Source: Nitrospirota bacterium
GTDB taxonomy: Bacteria > Nitrospinota_A > UBA7883
Direction: 5' to 3'
DNA: 7,057 nucleotides
Assembly: GCA_011052055.1 (NCBI GenBank)
Contig: DRJW01000453.1
Span: 1-7,057 of the forward strand
Shown here: piece after piece, positions 5,638-7,057 of the stretch
How the letters are laid out: each line of letters starts with the position of its first letter
How positions within the stretch are numbered: the stretch's first letter is position 1
Program-made: the position numbers and the translations under genes
Notes under the pieces: generated by a model
What the model saw: the letters and a program-made list of their open reading frames with translations, nothing else
Databases searched by the model: none
What the model was told of the DNA's origin: nothing

Positions 5638-6453
5638 ATGACAGGTAACGAGCTTAACGCTGTAGTTTTAAAACGGGTTGAAGCGGCCCCCGGATTGATG
5701 ATCCTGCAGGTCAAAACCGACGGCTGGGATATGCCGGAGTTCAAGGCGGGGCAGTACGCTGTTCTGGCTCTGCCCGGATCGGCGAAGCGGACGGAGCTTT
5801 CCGACCCGGAGGAGAAACAGGCCGATCCTGATAAACTTATCAAAAGGGCCTATTCCATCGCCTCGTCGTCAAGGCAGAACGAATATCTGGAGCTATATAT
5901 AACCCTGGTCAGGTCGGGAGAGCTGACGCCACGCCTGTTCGCGCTTGAGGAGGGGGACAAGGTTTTTCTCGCTCCCAAATTCAAGGGAGTGTTCACTATC
6001 GACAAGGCCCCAGAGGCCGCAAACCTCGTTCTAATAGCCACCGGCACCGGGATCGCCCCATATGTGAGCATGATACGCTCCATTTTAACGTGTCATGACA
6101 ACCGGAAATTCGCCATTCTCCACGGGGCGCGCCATTCGTGGGATCTAGGGTACAGGGCCGAGCTGTCTACGCTGGCAGTCCAGTGTGAAAATATCACCTA
6201 CATTCCCATCATAAGCAGGCCAGACGAGGAAGAAAGCGGCTGGACGGCTGATACTGGCCATGTCCAGAAACTGTGGGAGAGCGGGGCCATTGAGGCGCAA
6301 GGAGGCTATAGGCCCGATCCTTCGAACACGCATATATTTTTATGCGGCGCCCCGGCGATGATCGAGGAGATGGTCACGCTTCTGTCAACCGAAGGTTACA
6401 AGGAGCACAAAAAAAAGGATCCGGGCCAGATTCATGTGGAGAGATTCTGGTAA
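5638..6453 (+). CDS. fpr: Ferredoxin/flavodoxin-NADP+ reductase, FAD-binding
   Basis: This 271-residue cytoplasmic flavoenzyme exchanges electrons between NADP(H) and ferredoxin or flavodoxin. The FAD domain has the flavin-binding RAYSIAS (70-76), preceded by FKAGQYAVL (35-43), and LVRSGELTPRLFAL (90-103). The nucleotide domain has ATGTGIAPYVSM (134-145), HGARHSWDLGYRAEL (162-175), SRPDEEESGW (193-202) and FLCGAPAMIEEM (234-245). It ends in VERFW, an aromatic C-terminal residue as in E. coli Fpr, where it stacks near the flavin. Compared with E. coli Fpr (248 residues) it carries an extra polar segment of about 15 residues before RAYS (around 49-68). There is no iron-sulfur or ferredoxin domain, so it is a stand-alone reductase. 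NADP versus NAD preference cannot be settled by eye. It has its own promoter region and converges on ubiX. Confidence 0.9.
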   Translation: MTGNELNAVVLKRVEAAPGLMILQVKTDGWDMPEFKAGQYAVLALPGSAKRTELSDPEEKQADPDKLIKRAYSIASSSRQNEYLELYITLVRSGELTPRLFALEEGDKVFLAPKFKGVFTIDKAPEAANLVLIATGTGIAPYVSMIRSILTCHDNRKFAILHGARHSWDLGYRAELSTLAVQCENITYIPIISRPDEEESGWTADTGHVQKLWESGAIEAQGGYRPDPSNTHIFLCGAPAMIEEMVTLLSTEGYKEHKKKDPGQIHVERFW

Positions 6454-6456
6454 GCT

Positions 6457-6484
6457 GGCGCGATCATTTATCGCCCCATCTTTT
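6457..6484 (+). terminator. Possible terminator hairpin between reductase and ubiX
   Basis: GCGAT (6460-6464) pairs with ATCGC (6470-6474) over a CATTT loop, and GG (6457-6458) can add two pairs with CC (6475-6476) if C6459 is bulged. TTTT follows at 6481-6484 after a short gap. It starts just after the reductase stop codon and overlaps the ubiX stop codon. The T-run is short and displaced, so termination strength is doubtful. Confidence 0.3.
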
Positions 6485-7036
6485 GTAAAGGCTGTTTTCT
6501 ATCGCGAACTGGTCGAGGATTTTCCCGGCGGTATAATCGATAAGCTGGTTTATGGTTTTGGGACGGTGATAAAAAGCGGGAAACGGCGGCAGTATCACGG
6601 CGCCGTTATCGGAAGCTGTTATCATCAGCTTAAGATGCCCCCTGTGAAGGGGAGTCTCGCGGGGGACTATCACCAGTTTACGCCGCTCTTTAAGCGTGAC
6701 ATCGGCCGCTCTTACCAGCAGGTTATTTGCGTTGGAGCTTGCAATATCCGACAGGGTTCTCATCGAACATGGAGCGACTACCATCCCTATGGTTTTATAC
6801 GAGCCGCTTGAAACGGACGAGGCCAGATTCGAGTAATCCTCCACCCTGTCCGCCAGGGCCTCGACCTGCTCGATCTCGTAATCTGTCTCTATCTCTATGG
6901 TTTTGGCCGCGCCGGGAGTGACGATAAGAATCGTCTCTACCGCAGGGACAGTCTCTTTTATGGCTTCAAGAAGACGGACGCCGTATATCACGCCGGACGC
7001 GCCGCTTATTCCCACGATCAGTTTTTCTTTCGCCAT
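6464..7036 (-). CDS. ubiX: Flavin prenyltransferase UbiX
   Basis: This 190-residue enzyme joins a dimethylallyl group to FMN to make prenylated FMN, the cofactor of UbiD-family (de)carboxylases acting in quinone synthesis or aromatic-acid metabolism. It aligns by eye along nearly its whole length with E. coli UbiX (189 residues). Motifs: GISGASGVIYGVRLL (9-23) for FMN phosphate binding, the IETD acidic site (49-52), ASSVSSGSYKTIGMVVAPCSMRTL (72-95), LLVRAADVTLKERRKL (106-121), the catalytic-region VPRETPLH (124-131), and PAFYHRPKTI (153-162) with the conserved Tyr156 and Arg158. The ending LDQFAI also matches. The start is certain from alignment; the leader has no clear Shine-Dalgarno site. 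No ubiD is in view, so the pathway it serves is open; a partner could lie beyond the right edge. Confidence 0.96.
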   Translation of the reverse strand: MAKEKLIVGISGASGVIYGVRLLEAIKETVPAVETILIVTPGAAKTIEIETDYEIEQVEALADRVEDYSNLASSVSSGSYKTIGMVVAPCSMRTLSDIASSNANNLLVRAADVTLKERRKLVIVPRETPLHRGHLKLMITASDNGAVILPPFPAFYHRPKTINQLIDYTAGKILDQFAIENSLYKRWGDK

Positions 7037-7057
7037 TTTTATTCAATAGAAACCTGA

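Noticed and set aside
6434..6811. 125-residue + strand frame across the end of fpr and ubiX
   Set aside because: Antisense to conserved ubiX coding sequence and without a recognisable domain.

Overview
The window looks like an ordinary chromosomal stretch of a Gram-negative, respiring bacterium. A TonB protein, a lipobox protein and an exported tetraheme cytochrome c imply an outer membrane and a periplasm. The mix of a c554-type multiheme cytochrome with adjacent birA and coaX would suit a deltaproteobacterium-like or related environmental lineage. This assignment is an inference and no marker gene here fixes it. I see no tRNA, rRNA, CRISPR array, insertion sequence or phage gene.

Layout. 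Positions 1-268 contain no convincing gene; they hold short direct repeats, a terminator-like hairpin and a possible extended -10 promoter. Positions 269-4792 form one co-directional run of six genes on the + strand with gaps of 4 to 44 nt, probably an operon: tetraheme cytochrome c, biotin-protein ligase (birA), type III pantothenate kinase (coaX), a FlgO/CsgG-like lipoprotein, a TrpF-like phosphoribosylanthranilate isomerase, and a TonB-family protein. A polytopic membrane protein of unknown function (4860-5498, - strand) converges on the TonB gene. It diverges from a ferredoxin-NADP+ reductase gene (5638-6453, + strand) across a 139-bp AT-rich promoter region. The flavin prenyltransferase gene ubiX (6464-7036, - strand) converges on the reductase gene, with 10 nt between their stop codons.

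How the genes fit together. BirA attaches biotin to carboxylases and CoaX makes 4'-phosphopantothenate for CoA. UbiX makes prenylated FMN for UbiD-type decarboxylases, and the reductase moves electrons between NADP(H) and ferredoxin or flavodoxin. The theme is therefore cofactor and redox housekeeping, with cell-envelope genes (cytochrome, lipoprotein, TonB, membrane protein) mixed in. I found no clear new multi-gene system. The most notable points are the lack of Shine-Dalgarno sequences at five consecutive operon genes, a strong hairpin just inside the coaX reading frame, a divergent TrpF outside any trp cluster, and a TonB gene without exbB/exbD beside it.
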